A stretch of 64,000 nt of DNA from JALNZF01 sp964447405. GTDB lineage: Bacteria > Nitrospirota > UBA9217. Below, one piece after another: positions 1 through 6,151 of the stretch. Positions within the stretch are counted from its first letter, which is position 1. Every line of letters starts with the position of its first letter. Under the pieces are notes generated by a model. It was not told the origin of the DNA, searched no databases, and saw nothing but the letters and a program-made list of their open reading frames with translations. The position numbers were made by a program, and so were the translations under genes. The stretch spans positions 496,001 through 560,000 of the forward strand of contig CAYUSP010000003.1 in the NCBI GenBank assembly GCA_964447405.1. Direction: 5' to 3'.

Positions 1-48
1 GCAAGGCAGAGCAATATGATGAATGTGATAATACGTAGTACCATATGG

Positions 49-107
49 ATTACCACGCACCTGACGCGCAGCCTTTGGCGCGTCGCTGTCGAGGCGCAGG
101 TTAGTAC
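49..107 (-). repeat. attC-like recombination site 1 of a relic integron
   Basis: Read on the minus strand, this imperfect palindrome follows the stop codon of the DUF1801 cassette gene. Its inner part closely matches the site at 579-640: both carry GACGCGCCAAAG and GCGCGTCAGG around the axis. The outer boxes are CTAAC at the left and GGTAATC at the right, which are degenerate forms of the RYYYAAC and GTTRRRY core boxes. Position between minus-strand cassette genes and upstream of a divergent intI supports attC identity. The right-hand core has drifted from consensus, so activity is doubtful. Confidence 0.6.
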
Positions 108-176
108 TTGTCTTTCCTCGAAAGGCTCCGGTAACGGAAAGGAGCTAGATTGCGCGCAATGTTATGTTACGTGTCT

Positions 177-551
177 TTATTTGAGCAATTGTGACAACCT
201 GTATTTCACCATTTTAATGATTAGTTCTTTTGGGATGGGTCTGTTTAACGGAAATTGAATTGAACCTTTAGCGTATTTGTACTTCGCAAGCTGATCGGAG
301 AACGCTTCAATCACGTCTGGATGAGGATAGAAGCCAACATGCCTAGGGTAGCCAGCGATCATGACCTGCTGGTCGCGCTTACCACTTTCGACCAAAGCAA
401 AAGCCGGGATGTTGTAGTTCAAGAGTTCGGAAACATTCGGTGCCGCCTGCCAAATATATGAGCGCAGTTCTTCAAGTGCCCGCTGCGTTTCGGGGGGCTG
501 TGCGGAGATGTACGCATCCACTTCCTTCGACCTAGTCTTATCTTTATGCAT
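177..551 (-). CDS. DUF1801 (YdhG-like) protein, integron cassette gene
   Basis: A 124-residue protein of the DUF1801 fold, a small family often annotated as iron-chaperone-like but without a firmly known role. Recognisable family features are the N-terminal segment EVDAYISAQPPETQRAL, the NYNIPAFAL stretch and the PLNRPIPKELI segment near the C-terminus. The start at 551 is preceded by a good ribosome site (TGGAGG, about 7 bases upstream). The gene lies between two attC-like sites on the minus strand, the arrangement of an integron gene cassette. The same frame is open upstream through the attC into the DUF1697 gene, so a read-through fusion is possible. A second, unrelated DUF1801 gene lies at 63064-63525. 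Confidence 0.8.
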   Translation of the reverse strand: MHKDKTRSKEVDAYISAQPPETQRALEELRSYIWQAAPNVSELLNYNIPAFALVESGKRDQQVMIAGYPRHVGFYPHPDVIEAFSDQLAKYKYAKGSIQFPLNRPIPKELIIKMVKYRLSQLLK

Positions 552-1178
552 TTGCAACCTCCAGAGTCGAGTCCTTGAGGCGATAACGCCGCGCCTGACG
601 CGCCGACTTTGGCGCGTCGCCGGCGAGGCGATTGTTTGGCTACTCTCTTTATCATTAATACTTCCTAAATATCGTGCAGTATTTACATTTCTTACGGTCA
701 TATACTGATAGATTTTTTGCCCTACTAAATTTGTTGTTTGGCTTTTCCCCTGATTCTCGCGCATCAGATTCCAGATCAAAGCTCCTTTTACGTATTTGAC
801 ATCTACATATGCCATTTTGAATGGCAGTTTTTCTATTATGTTATCATTATCCACTTCGTCAAACAGGTACGCGACATCCGTCTTTTGCTCTTCATCATTT
901 TCCCAATCCTTTGGTATTGAATCGGCGATCTTCTTCAATTCCATTTTTGTTTTTATCAAGAATTGAATCGGCTCTCCAAATAGCTTGTCGAGCATTTTCC
1001 CGATTTCTCGCGTAAGTGAGTTTTTGCTCTTGGTTGACGAAAAAATGATATTCCCAGAATTAATGTACGAACTGACATTTTCATAGTGAAGGCCTATAAA
1101 GGCCATCTCCAGAGCCTTTTTTGCTATTCGGTTTTGGGTCCCAACGTTTATTTTGCGCAACAAGACAATGTACTTCAT
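177..1178 (-). CDS. DUF1697 protein, cassette gene reading through attC into DUF1801
   Basis: Residues 1 to about 178 form a complete DUF1697 domain: MKYIVLLRKINVG at the N-terminus, YINSGNIIF, and TVRNVNTARYL near the end. This family has no established biochemical role. The start at 1178 follows the attC core at 1202 by some 24 bases, with AGAGGTAAG just upstream. DUF1697 proteins normally end near residue 180, but here the frame stays open for 30 residues encoded by the attC site (SSQTIASPATRQ onward), then runs into the DUF1801 gene to give 333 residues. A TAG lies one base out of frame just before the attC, so a single-base indel is the simplest cause. Whether a fused protein is made is unknown. 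Confidence 0.75.
   Translation of the reverse strand: MKYIVLLRKINVGTQNRIAKKALEMAFIGLHYENVSSYINSGNIIFSSTKSKNSLTREIGKMLDKLFGEPIQFLIKTKMELKKIADSIPKDWENDEEQKTDVAYLFDEVDNDNIIEKLPFKMAYVDVKYVKGALIWNLMRENQGKSQTTNLVGQKIYQYMTVRNVNTARYLGSINDKESSQTIASPATRQSRRVRRGVIASRTRLWRLQMHKDKTRSKEVDAYISAQPPETQRALEELRSYIWQAAPNVSELLNYNIPAFALVESGKRDQQVMIAGYPRHVGFYPHPDVIEAFSDQLAKYKYAKGSIQFPLNRPIPKELIIKMVKYRLSQLLK
579..640 (-). repeat. attC-like recombination site 2
   Basis: Imperfect palindrome on the minus strand beginning GCCAAACAATCGCC and ending GCGTTATCGCC. The left half (CAAAC box, then GCCTCGCC and GACGCGCC) pairs with the right half (GGCGCGTCAGGC, then GCGTTATC) as expected of the R and L boxes of attC. It sits exactly between the DUF1697 and DUF1801 cassette genes. 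It contains no stop in the frame of DUF1697, so the upstream gene reads through it. Confidence 0.7.
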
Positions 1179-1201
1179 TCTTACCTCTTACGCAAAGCGT
1201 A

Positions 1202-1262
1202 GGCCTAACGCGCGGCTGAGCCACGGGGCGAAGCCCCGTCGGTCTCGAGCCGCTGGTTGGCG
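1202..1262 (-). repeat. attC recombination site 3 (best-preserved)
   Basis: On the minus strand this reads GCCAACCAGCGGCTCGAGACC, a centre GGGGCTTCGCCCC, then GGCTCAGCCGCGCGTTAGGC. The right-hand core GTTAGGC is a perfect GTTRRRY box; the left core is CCAAC. The two arms pair over most of their length, and the site ends about 24 bases before the DUF1697 start, as in a normal gene cassette. This is the strongest attC in the window and anchors the reading of the region as an integron. Confidence 0.85.
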
Positions 1263-1320
1263 GACTGTTCCGCGCGTCCATTATGTATTCCGCGTTGAGC
1301 CAGCAAGTTACTGCCGTGGA

Positions 1321-1671
1321 TTAAAACACGTACACATGATCGACAAGATACTGAGAACCAGCCTGAACAAGCACCATTTCGGCTATCAATTCATCACTGG
1401 TTTTTGTGCATTTTTGTTTCCAAATCAGTGCCACGGAATTCTTTCTTCTAAATAACGCAGTGAATTTCCGTTCAGAGAAATAGCCCCATTCACTTTGATA
1501 TTTCTTGCAGACTTTTTCTAAGTGGTCTTTTGTGACGATTTTCTTCAATCGTTCTGAAAAGTCTCTTGTATGCTTTTCATGGTTTATTTCTGTAGAGCCT
1601 TGCATAAGATTGTCCATGATTGGATTTGCAATTTTCAATATTTCTTCGTCCGATAGATTAGTCAGATCCAT
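1321..1671 (-). CDS. hypothetical cassette protein, 116 aa
   Basis: Minus-strand open frame between attC-like sites, starting MDLTNLSDEEILKIANPIMD. It is charged, lysine- and glutamate-rich, and has no signal peptide or membrane segment. I do not recognise the family. The start at 1671 is preferred over an in-frame one at 1743 because the latter lies upstream of the attC-like repeat, which would then be translated; GAGGAAAACGT just before 1671 gives a weak ribosome site. Base composition is lower in GC than the genes beyond 3.3 kb, as is common for acquired cassettes. Confidence 0.6.
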   Translation of the reverse strand: MDLTNLSDEEILKIANPIMDNLMQGSTEINHEKHTRDFSERLKKIVTKDHLEKVCKKYQSEWGYFSERKFTALFRRKNSVALIWKQKCTKTSDELIAEMVLVQAGSQYLVDHVYVF

Positions 1672-1680
1672 ACGTTTTCC

Positions 1681-1726
1681 TCGGATGTTGAGCCGCTTGT
1701 CGGACTCGAACTGCTGGTTGGCGGCG
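1681..1726 (-). repeat. degenerate attC-like site 4
   Basis: On the minus strand the left arm GCCAACCAGCAGTTCGAGTC matches the left arm of the good attC at 1202-1262 (GCCAACCAGCGGCTCGAGAC). The right arm CGGCTCAAC can pair with GTTCGAGTCCG, but the terminal GTTRRRY core is replaced by ATCCGAG. It is therefore an eroded attC or an attI/attC hybrid. A 9-base inverted repeat (CTGGTTGGC/GCCAACCAG, 1714-1722 and 1739-1747) overlaps its outer edge. Confidence 0.45.
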
Positions 1727-1749
1727 AGTTTCATCAAAGCCAACCAGTG

Positions 1750-1899
1750 ATTGTCTAGCCGCAGCTACATCATAAAGCACGGATTTCCGTTCTTTACCAG
1801 CCTAGCAAGAACGATGCCCTAACTCTTAGTTTGTGAGGCGAGTATATTTAATAGACTCCTGGGTGTCAAGTTAACATTGGGCACTTGACAGGTGAACTA
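1750..1899. other. Divergent control region of the integron (expected attI/Pc)
   Basis: This 150-base gap separates the minus-strand cassettes from the plus-strand intI, where attI and the cassette promoter lie in known integrons. On the minus strand GAGTTAGGGC (around 1823-1832) is the only GTT-core-like sequence seen and may mark attI. The AT-rich stretch just before 1885 could carry the intI promoter. No LexA box was identified with confidence. Confidence 0.3.
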
Positions 1900-2559
1900 A
1901 TGTTCACTTTAATATTAAACGAATCGACTGATCGGCAACTGTATAGTTGCCTGAAAGATGAATACTGGTACGACGCTGTGAAAAGCATACCTACAGAGAT
2001 TCTCGTTCCTTTTAATGACATCCTGAAACTGCGGAATATTCCCCTGCTCTCGCGACCCGATTACCGGAAATGCGTGATGTATTTCCTGGATTTTCGAGCC
2101 AAATATCAGCTGCCCGCGGAAAGATCGATCCAAGTCAGGTTGTTCTCTGAAAAACTACGGTCCAAGGGGCAGACGGAAGTGCAGGTGCAGCAGGCGGCTG
2201 CCGCAGTATCCCTTTTCTTCGCACCTCAGCAGCAACCTGCTTCGTCGACACGCGATGGCGGAGTTCTTAATGCGGTTGTTCGAGGAGGTCCGGAGAAGAC
2301 GCTTGTACAAGGCCCCCCGGCTCAGCCGGCACCCGTGAAGGACGCAGGTATGGTGAATGCGCGGCCCGGGTTGTCGACCTCTGATGGGCACTGCAAACGG
2401 CGCCAAGGTCGGTACGATGATTGGCGCTGCCTGAAAAAATCAGGGTATCCAGCATGGGATACGATCATCAGCTTGCTTGCCGATGAAATCAAGACAAGGC
2501 ATTATTCCAGGAAGACGCTCCAGCATCACGCGGATTGGGGTATGCAACATGCTACCTGA
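1900..2559 (+). pseudogene. intI: Integron integrase intI, N-terminal fragment
   Basis: The 219-residue fragment has an N-terminal extension (a SAM-like segment ending in QQAAAAVSLFFAP), then a linker, then the core-binding start seen in integron and Xer-type tyrosine recombinases: YPAWDTIISLLADEIKTRHY, SRKTLQHHADW. It stops right after the helix aligned with IntI1 YSLRTEQAYVNWV, so the catalytic domain is missing. The C-terminal end of the same protein reappears at 3115-3267. The ATG at 1900 is chosen; an upstream TTG at 1885 is also in frame. Orientation, divergent from the cassettes, is the classical integron arrangement. Being broken, it cannot move cassettes. Confidence 0.8.
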
Positions 2560-2589
2560 TAAATTAATCTTACCTAAAATCACCTTTTA

Positions 2590-3095
2590 ATACGGATGCC
2601 TTTGAACCGCCAGGACGCGAAGGTCGCGAGGATGGCAGGAGGGATAATACACAATGGATATCGAGAAGATTGCTTCAAAAATAGTTGTCGCCGCCATTAA
2701 AGTACATACAGTTTTGGGACCGGGATTGCTGGAATCGGCGTATCAGAAATGCATGGCATATGAACTTGCAAAAGACGGGACTAAGGTTGAATGTGAAGTG
2801 CTCTTATCGATCCAATATGAAGATATCAACATCGACGCGGGTTTTCAGATAGACATGATTGTGGGCGATTCTGTCATTATTGAAAACAAAACCATAGAAA
2901 ACTTCTCCCGATTCATGAGGCGCAATTATTCACATATCTCAAGATGAGGAAATGCAAATTGGGGTTTTTACTTAACTGGAATGTTCCGCGAATGAAGGAC
3001 GGGATAAAGAGAATGGTGAATAACTTATAAGTTGCTCACCAGGCTATGTACTCTTTCCTGGCGTCCTTCGCGCCTTCGCGGTGAAATAATGCACG
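2590..3095. mobile_element. GxxExxY gene unit with flanking inverted repeats, inserted in intI
   Basis: Left arm: ACCGCCAGGACGCGAAGG beginning near 2609. Right arm, read as reverse complement: ACCGCGAAGGCGCGAAGG, then ACGCCAGGA (3055-3088). The arms are degenerate inverted copies and enclose a GxxExxY gene. intI coding sequence stops just left of the unit and resumes just right of it, with roughly 200 codons of intI lost. GxxExxY genes in other genomes are often bordered by such CGCAAAG-type repeats (recalled, not checked). No transposase is present, so the mechanism is unknown. Confidence 0.5.
2654..3030 (+). pseudogene. GxxExxY family protein, frameshifted
   Basis: The first frame gives SKIVVAAIKVHTVLGPGLLE, the diagnostic GxxExxY region (GPGLLESAY), and DAGFQIDMIV. 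Around 2897-2902 the run GAAAAC appears to have lost one A. Before it the protein reads IIENKTIEN; one base out of frame it continues KLLPIHEAQLFTYLKMRKC, LGFLLNWNVP and RMKDGIKRMVNNL to a TAA at 3028-3030. Joining the frames gives a full-length family member of about 125 residues. In the uncorrected frame the protein stops at 2947. The family is nuclease-fold-like, with no proven function. Either a recent mutation or a sequencing error in a homopolymer. Confidence 0.8.
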
Positions 3096-3114
3096 TCATC
3101 ACGCTTTTGTTGTC

Positions 3115-3267
3115 CACTGTTACGCTACGCACCTGCTTCAGGCCGGTTACGACCTCCGCACCATCCAGATGCTGCTCGGACACGCGGACGTGCGTACGAC
3201 CATGATCTACACTCACTGTGTGCCCAGCAAGACCCTCACGGAGTTAAAGAGCCCGCTGGATTTCTGA
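3115..3267 (+). pseudogene. intI: Integron integrase intI, C-terminal fragment
   Basis: Translating from 3115 gives HCYATHLLQAGYDLRTIQML, LGHADVRTTMIYTHCV and KSPLDF before TGA. This matches the end of integron integrases (HSFATxLLRSGYDIRTVQDLLGH, STTMIYTH, GVRSPLD), including the catalytic His/Arg box II region, the LGH motif and the nucleophilic Tyr in MIYTH. There is no start codon or upstream catalytic region in frame; the fragment abuts the right repeat arm of the inserted unit. Confidence 0.85.
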
Positions 3268-3283
3268 ATTCAGCATATACATC

Positions 3284-4018
3284 TCACCGCCCGAATGCAA
3301 GCCGCTCGGCATACTCCGCGGGTAAACCGGCCTTCCTGATCTTCTCCATGCTTTTCCGGAAATCGTATTCCACGCGATGGAACGTGATCCTGCCGGTTTC
3401 TGGTTCATACACGAGAAATGACGCCCGGGGGTCGCCGTCCCGCGGTTGACCCACGCTGCCCGGATTGATCAGATACTTCCTTCCCGCTTCCACCAGCAAC
3501 TCAAGCGCCAACTCGGCAGTGACAACACCCCTTCGTTCGATGATCGCGGCGCTTACGTGCGTGTGCCCGAAAAAACCGATTGAGGGAGCCCCGGGCAATG
3601 CGGAAAGCAGCCGGACATTGTCCATGACATCATCGCGCGAAGCAATATACCGGTTGGTATCGTGAATGGACCCGTGAAACGTGTAGAAATCGCTGACCTG
3701 CTTTTCGCGCGGCAGGCCCAGGATGAACTCCCTGCTTTCTTGGGTCAACTGGCCACGCGTCCAGAGAACCGCGGCCTTGGCCAGGGGATTAAACTGAACA
3801 GGCTCCTCCAGCCCCGAAGCCACCGCATCATGGTTCCCCAGAATGCAGGAGATGTCCTCCCTGGCGAGGATATCGATACAAGCATTCGGATCAGCGTTGT
3901 AGCCCACAATATCCCCCAGACAGATAATCTCGTCAGCGCCGAGCTCACGAATGCGCTCCAGTACGCGCTGAAGTGCCTCCAGGTTCGCATGAATATCGGC
4001 TATGATGGCAACGCTCAT
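3284..4018 (-). CDS. Metallophosphoesterase (YfcE/MJ0936-type)
   Basis: A 244-residue calcineurin-like phosphoesterase, predicted to hydrolyse phosphodiester or phosphomonoester bonds with two metal ions. The metal motifs are all visible: ADIHAN (residues 7-12), CLGDIVGY, LGNHDAV, FHGSIHD and FFGHTHV, followed by NPGSVGQPRDGDPRASF typical of this family. The start at 4018 is set by a 4-base ATGA overlap with the stop of the upstream MDR gene, so the two are translationally coupled. Physiological substrate unknown. Confidence 0.88.
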   Translation of the reverse strand: MSVAIIADIHANLEALQRVLERIRELGADEIICLGDIVGYNADPNACIDILAREDISCILGNHDAVASGLEEPVQFNPLAKAAVLWTRGQLTQESREFILGLPREKQVSDFYTFHGSIHDTNRYIASRDDVMDNVRLLSALPGAPSIGFFGHTHVSAAIIERRGVVTAELALELLVEAGRKYLINPGSVGQPRDGDPRASFLVYEPETGRITFHRVEYDFRKSMEKIRKAGLPAEYAERLAFGR

Positions 4019-4956
4019 ATGCATTTCAGGACGATCTTGCCCTTCGCCCTGCCAGTCTCGCTGTATGCCAGCGCGTCTTTGACCCGGTCCAGAGTAAATG
4101 CCTTGTCCGTCACAACCCTCATCCGGTTGGCAGCAAGGTGTCCGCATATCCACGCGATATCCGCTGCGTTCTGACTCGCCATCACCGTGGCTGCGCGCTT
4201 TCCGGGGAAGAGCAAGGTGAGCGCGATGCTCAGGAAAATCGCCGGGGATGGTAGCGTATTCACATACACGCCCCGTGGCGTCAGTGCACGCCTGCACTCA
4301 CCAAAGGACCGCGTGGACACTGCATCGAAAATGATAGAGTACATCCCGGCATCGGCCGTAAAATCCCGCTTGTGGTAATCAATGACCTGGTCGGCACCCA
4401 GGCTTTTTACCAGGCCCGCGTTCGCGGCACTGCATACCGCGGTCACATCCGCGCCGAAGATCTTCGCTACCTGCACGGCATACATCCCGACGCCGCCCGC
4501 TGCCCCATTCACCAGCACCTTCATTCCCGGCGAGATGCCGCCTTTGTCCCTGAGGGCGATGATCGCGGTCAGCCCCGCAATGGGCACGGTTGAAGCATCT
4601 TCGAACGTCACGTTCTCCGGTTTCGGGAAAACCCGTTTTACCGGGACTGAGACATACTCCGCGAATGCGCCAAGCTTCATGCCTGTCGTGCCCAGCACCG
4701 GGTCTCCCGCCCTGTAAATCGAAGTGCCGCTGCCTGCCTCGACGACCGCGCCCGCGAATTCGATGCCGAGGATCTTGGGGAACCGGCTGCCGGTCATGAT
4801 GCGCGCCTGCCCTTCCCTCACTTTCCAATCAACAGGGTTTACTCCGGCCGCGTATACCCGGACCAGCACTTCGTCGGAGCGGGGCATGGGTTTCGGCATA
4901 TCCCGTACCTCAACGACATCATTTCTGCCATAACGGGTGAAGACCGCTGCTTTCAT
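4015..4956 (-). CDS. NAD(P)-dependent MDR-family reductase (quinone oxidoreductase-like)
   Basis: A 313-residue medium-chain dehydrogenase/reductase of the zinc-free quinone reductase type. The N-terminal GroES-like part includes GVNPVDWKVREG and the substrate-side motif FPKILGIEFAG; the Rossmann part has VNGAAGGVGMYAVQVAK with a glycine-rich NADPH loop. The zinc ligands of true alcohol dehydrogenases are absent. It follows the DJ-1 gene by 15 bases and overlaps the phosphoesterase by 4, forming a three-gene minus-strand operon. Likely reduces a small carbonyl or quinone; the exact substrate cannot be told. Confidence 0.88.
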   Translation of the reverse strand: MKAAVFTRYGRNDVVEVRDMPKPMPRSDEVLVRVYAAGVNPVDWKVREGQARIMTGSRFPKILGIEFAGAVVEAGSGTSIYRAGDPVLGTTGMKLGAFAEYVSVPVKRVFPKPENVTFEDASTVPIAGLTAIIALRDKGGISPGMKVLVNGAAGGVGMYAVQVAKIFGADVTAVCSAANAGLVKSLGADQVIDYHKRDFTADAGMYSIIFDAVSTRSFGECRRALTPRGVYVNTLPSPAIFLSIALTLLFPGKRAATVMASQNAADIAWICGHLAANRMRVVTDKAFTLDRVKDALAYSETGRAKGKIVLKCI

Positions 4957-4971
4957 GGATGCCGGGCCTCT

Positions 4972-5523
4972 TTACTCAGAATTGATGATCATGGCCTCTT
5001 TGATCTTGTGCGCCATGTCCTTACTGACCAGCCGCTCTACAATGGCAAGTCCGAAAGCGAGCGCAGTTCCCGGCCCCCTGCTGGTCAGAATGTTGCCGTC
5101 AACAACAACAGCCGTTTCTTCATAGATCGCTCCGCCCAGCCGCTCCTTGTACGAAGGATAGGCTGTCGCGTGCCTGCCCTTGAGCACGCCCGCATTCCCG
5201 AGTACATAGGGTGCGGCGCAGATTGCGCCGGTCAGCTTCCCCTTCAGGGAAAATCCCGTGATCAGATTCCTTACCCGCGTGTCGGCATTCAGATTGTCCG
5301 CGCCTGGCTGGCCGCCCGGCAGCACGATCATGTCAAAATCGTCCACCCTGACAGTGTCGATGACCGTATCGGGTAGGACCTTCACCTTCCGCGCGCTGAC
5401 GATCGGGCCGTCATGCAGACCCGCGATCACCGTGTCGATCCCGGCGCGGCGCAGCACGTCTATGACTGCCACGGCCTCCACCTCCTCAAACCCATCTGCC
5501 AGAATGACCACAACGCTCGGCAT
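4972..5523 (-). CDS. DJ-1/PfpI family protein
   Basis: A 183-residue single-domain protein. MPSVVVILADGFEEVEA carries the conserved acidic residue of the DJ-1 site; IVLPGGQPGADNL and GAICAAPYVL supply the nucleophile elbow with its Cys; SRGPGTALAFGLAIVE closes the fold. Relatives act as glyoxalases, deglycase-like or chaperone/protease-like stress proteins. The start at 5523 follows AGGAGGGCGTC, a strong ribosome site, which rules against the longer upstream frame. First gene of the operon with the MDR reductase, pointing to carbonyl stress handling (inference). Confidence 0.88.
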   Translation of the reverse strand: MPSVVVILADGFEEVEAVAVIDVLRRAGIDTVIAGLHDGPIVSARKVKVLPDTVIDTVRVDDFDMIVLPGGQPGADNLNADTRVRNLITGFSLKGKLTGAICAAPYVLGNAGVLKGRHATAYPSYKERLGGAIYEETAVVVDGNILTSRGPGTALAFGLAIVERLVSKDMAHKIKEAMIINSE

Positions 5524-5628
5524 GACGCCCTCCTGGTGTTCATCGGAACTCATTGTTGCTCTTTTTTTCATTATAACCTGTTTTGTCCCATTCATCAACA
5601 CCACCAGTAGTTCACACCGGTGGTTCAC

Positions 5629-5657
5629 TTGACTGCTGCTCCCCCTGGTGCTACCAT
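5629..5657 (+). promoter_or_regulatory. sigma-70 promoter for the selenopeptide gene
   Basis: TTGACT at 5629-5634, a 17-base spacer and TACCAT at 5652-5657. It is about 56 bases upstream of the ATG at 5714 and points into that gene. Confidence 0.5.
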
Positions 5658-5713
5658 TTTACCATTGCACAAATAACTCATTGAACATAATCCACGATGA
5701 AAGGAGGTGTACC

Positions 5714-5890
5714 ATGGATTCCAGGGAACTCAAGAAGTTTCTGGCAGGGCTCGGCATCGCAACACTTATAACAGGCACCAGTCTTATTGCGGGCGGCTGC
5801 GCATCAACGCCCAAGAGCGGTTGAGGCGGTGAAAAAGGTGGCGCTGAGCAGACTCCTGGCAAGAGCAGTTGAGGCGGCACCAAGAAATAG
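5714..5890 (+). CDS. Selenobiotic-type (SbtA-like) RiPP precursor peptide with two in-frame UGA codons
   Basis: From ATG 5714, with AAGGAGGTGT just upstream, the peptide begins MDSRELKKFLAGLGIATLIT, runs through a hydrophobic segment to LIAGGCASTPKSG, then reaches UGA at 5822-5824. Reading UGA as selenocysteine gives U-GGEKGGAEQTPGKSS, a second UGA at 5870-5872, and GGTKK before TAG: 58 codons. Both UGAs sit in the same context (S-G/S-U-G-G) in a Gly/Lys tail. The leader and the SUGG/SCGG-type tail resemble selenobiotic-family radical-SAM target peptides known from Geobacter (family recalled). A SECIS-like hairpin follows the second UGA. The Cys in AGGC could instead be a lipoprotein site. 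No radical SAM maturase is nearby, so it must act in trans if this reading is right. Confidence 0.72.
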
Positions 5891-5904
5891 TGCGGTCGCA
5901 CTAT
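5887..5904 (+). promoter_or_regulatory. bacterial SECIS-like hairpin after the second UGA of the selenopeptide gene
   Basis: Perfect 7-bp stem ATAGTGC (5887-5893) with GCACTAT (5898-5904) closing a GGTC tetraloop. GGUC is the apical loop sequence of the E. coli fdhF SECIS. The stem begins 14 bases and the loop 21 bases after the UGA at 5870-5872, within the usual bacterial spacing. It overlaps the TAG stop codon. No comparably clear hairpin was seen after the first UGA. Confidence 0.65.
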
Positions 5905-6115
5905 CATACGAAACATCACCTGGTAATGGCGCTCCAGAAAAAGCGCCTGGAGACCCGCTTATTTGGCGGGCATTGCAGCAATGATATCCTGGACAGGGAG
6001 CTGCCTCGACGCACCTGTCCGGGAGCGTCGTTCTCATCCCCCTGTAGTGATCTGATACTATTGGTGTGAACCCTGTCCAATGACCCGATATCCCTGTGAA
6101 ATACCATACGTTTGA

Positions 6116-6145
6116 TTGACTTGCCCGCCGCGTATCTGGTATTAT
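6116..6145 (+). promoter_or_regulatory. sigma-70 promoter of gspF, apparently leaderless
   Basis: TTGACT at 6116-6121, an 18-base spacer and TATTAT at 6140-6145. The ATG of gspF is at 6152, so the expected transcription start falls on or next to the start codon, and no ribosome site can fit. Confidence 0.55.
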
Positions 6146-6151
6146 CATCCC

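Noticed and set aside
1885..1899. TTG 1885 as the intI start
   Set aside because: ATG 1900 is in frame, and neither has a strong ribosome site; the ATG is the simpler choice.
5887..5904. Hairpin after the selenopeptide gene as a rho-independent terminator
   Set aside because: No T-run follows, the stem overlaps the stop codon, and the loop and spacing fit a SECIS better.
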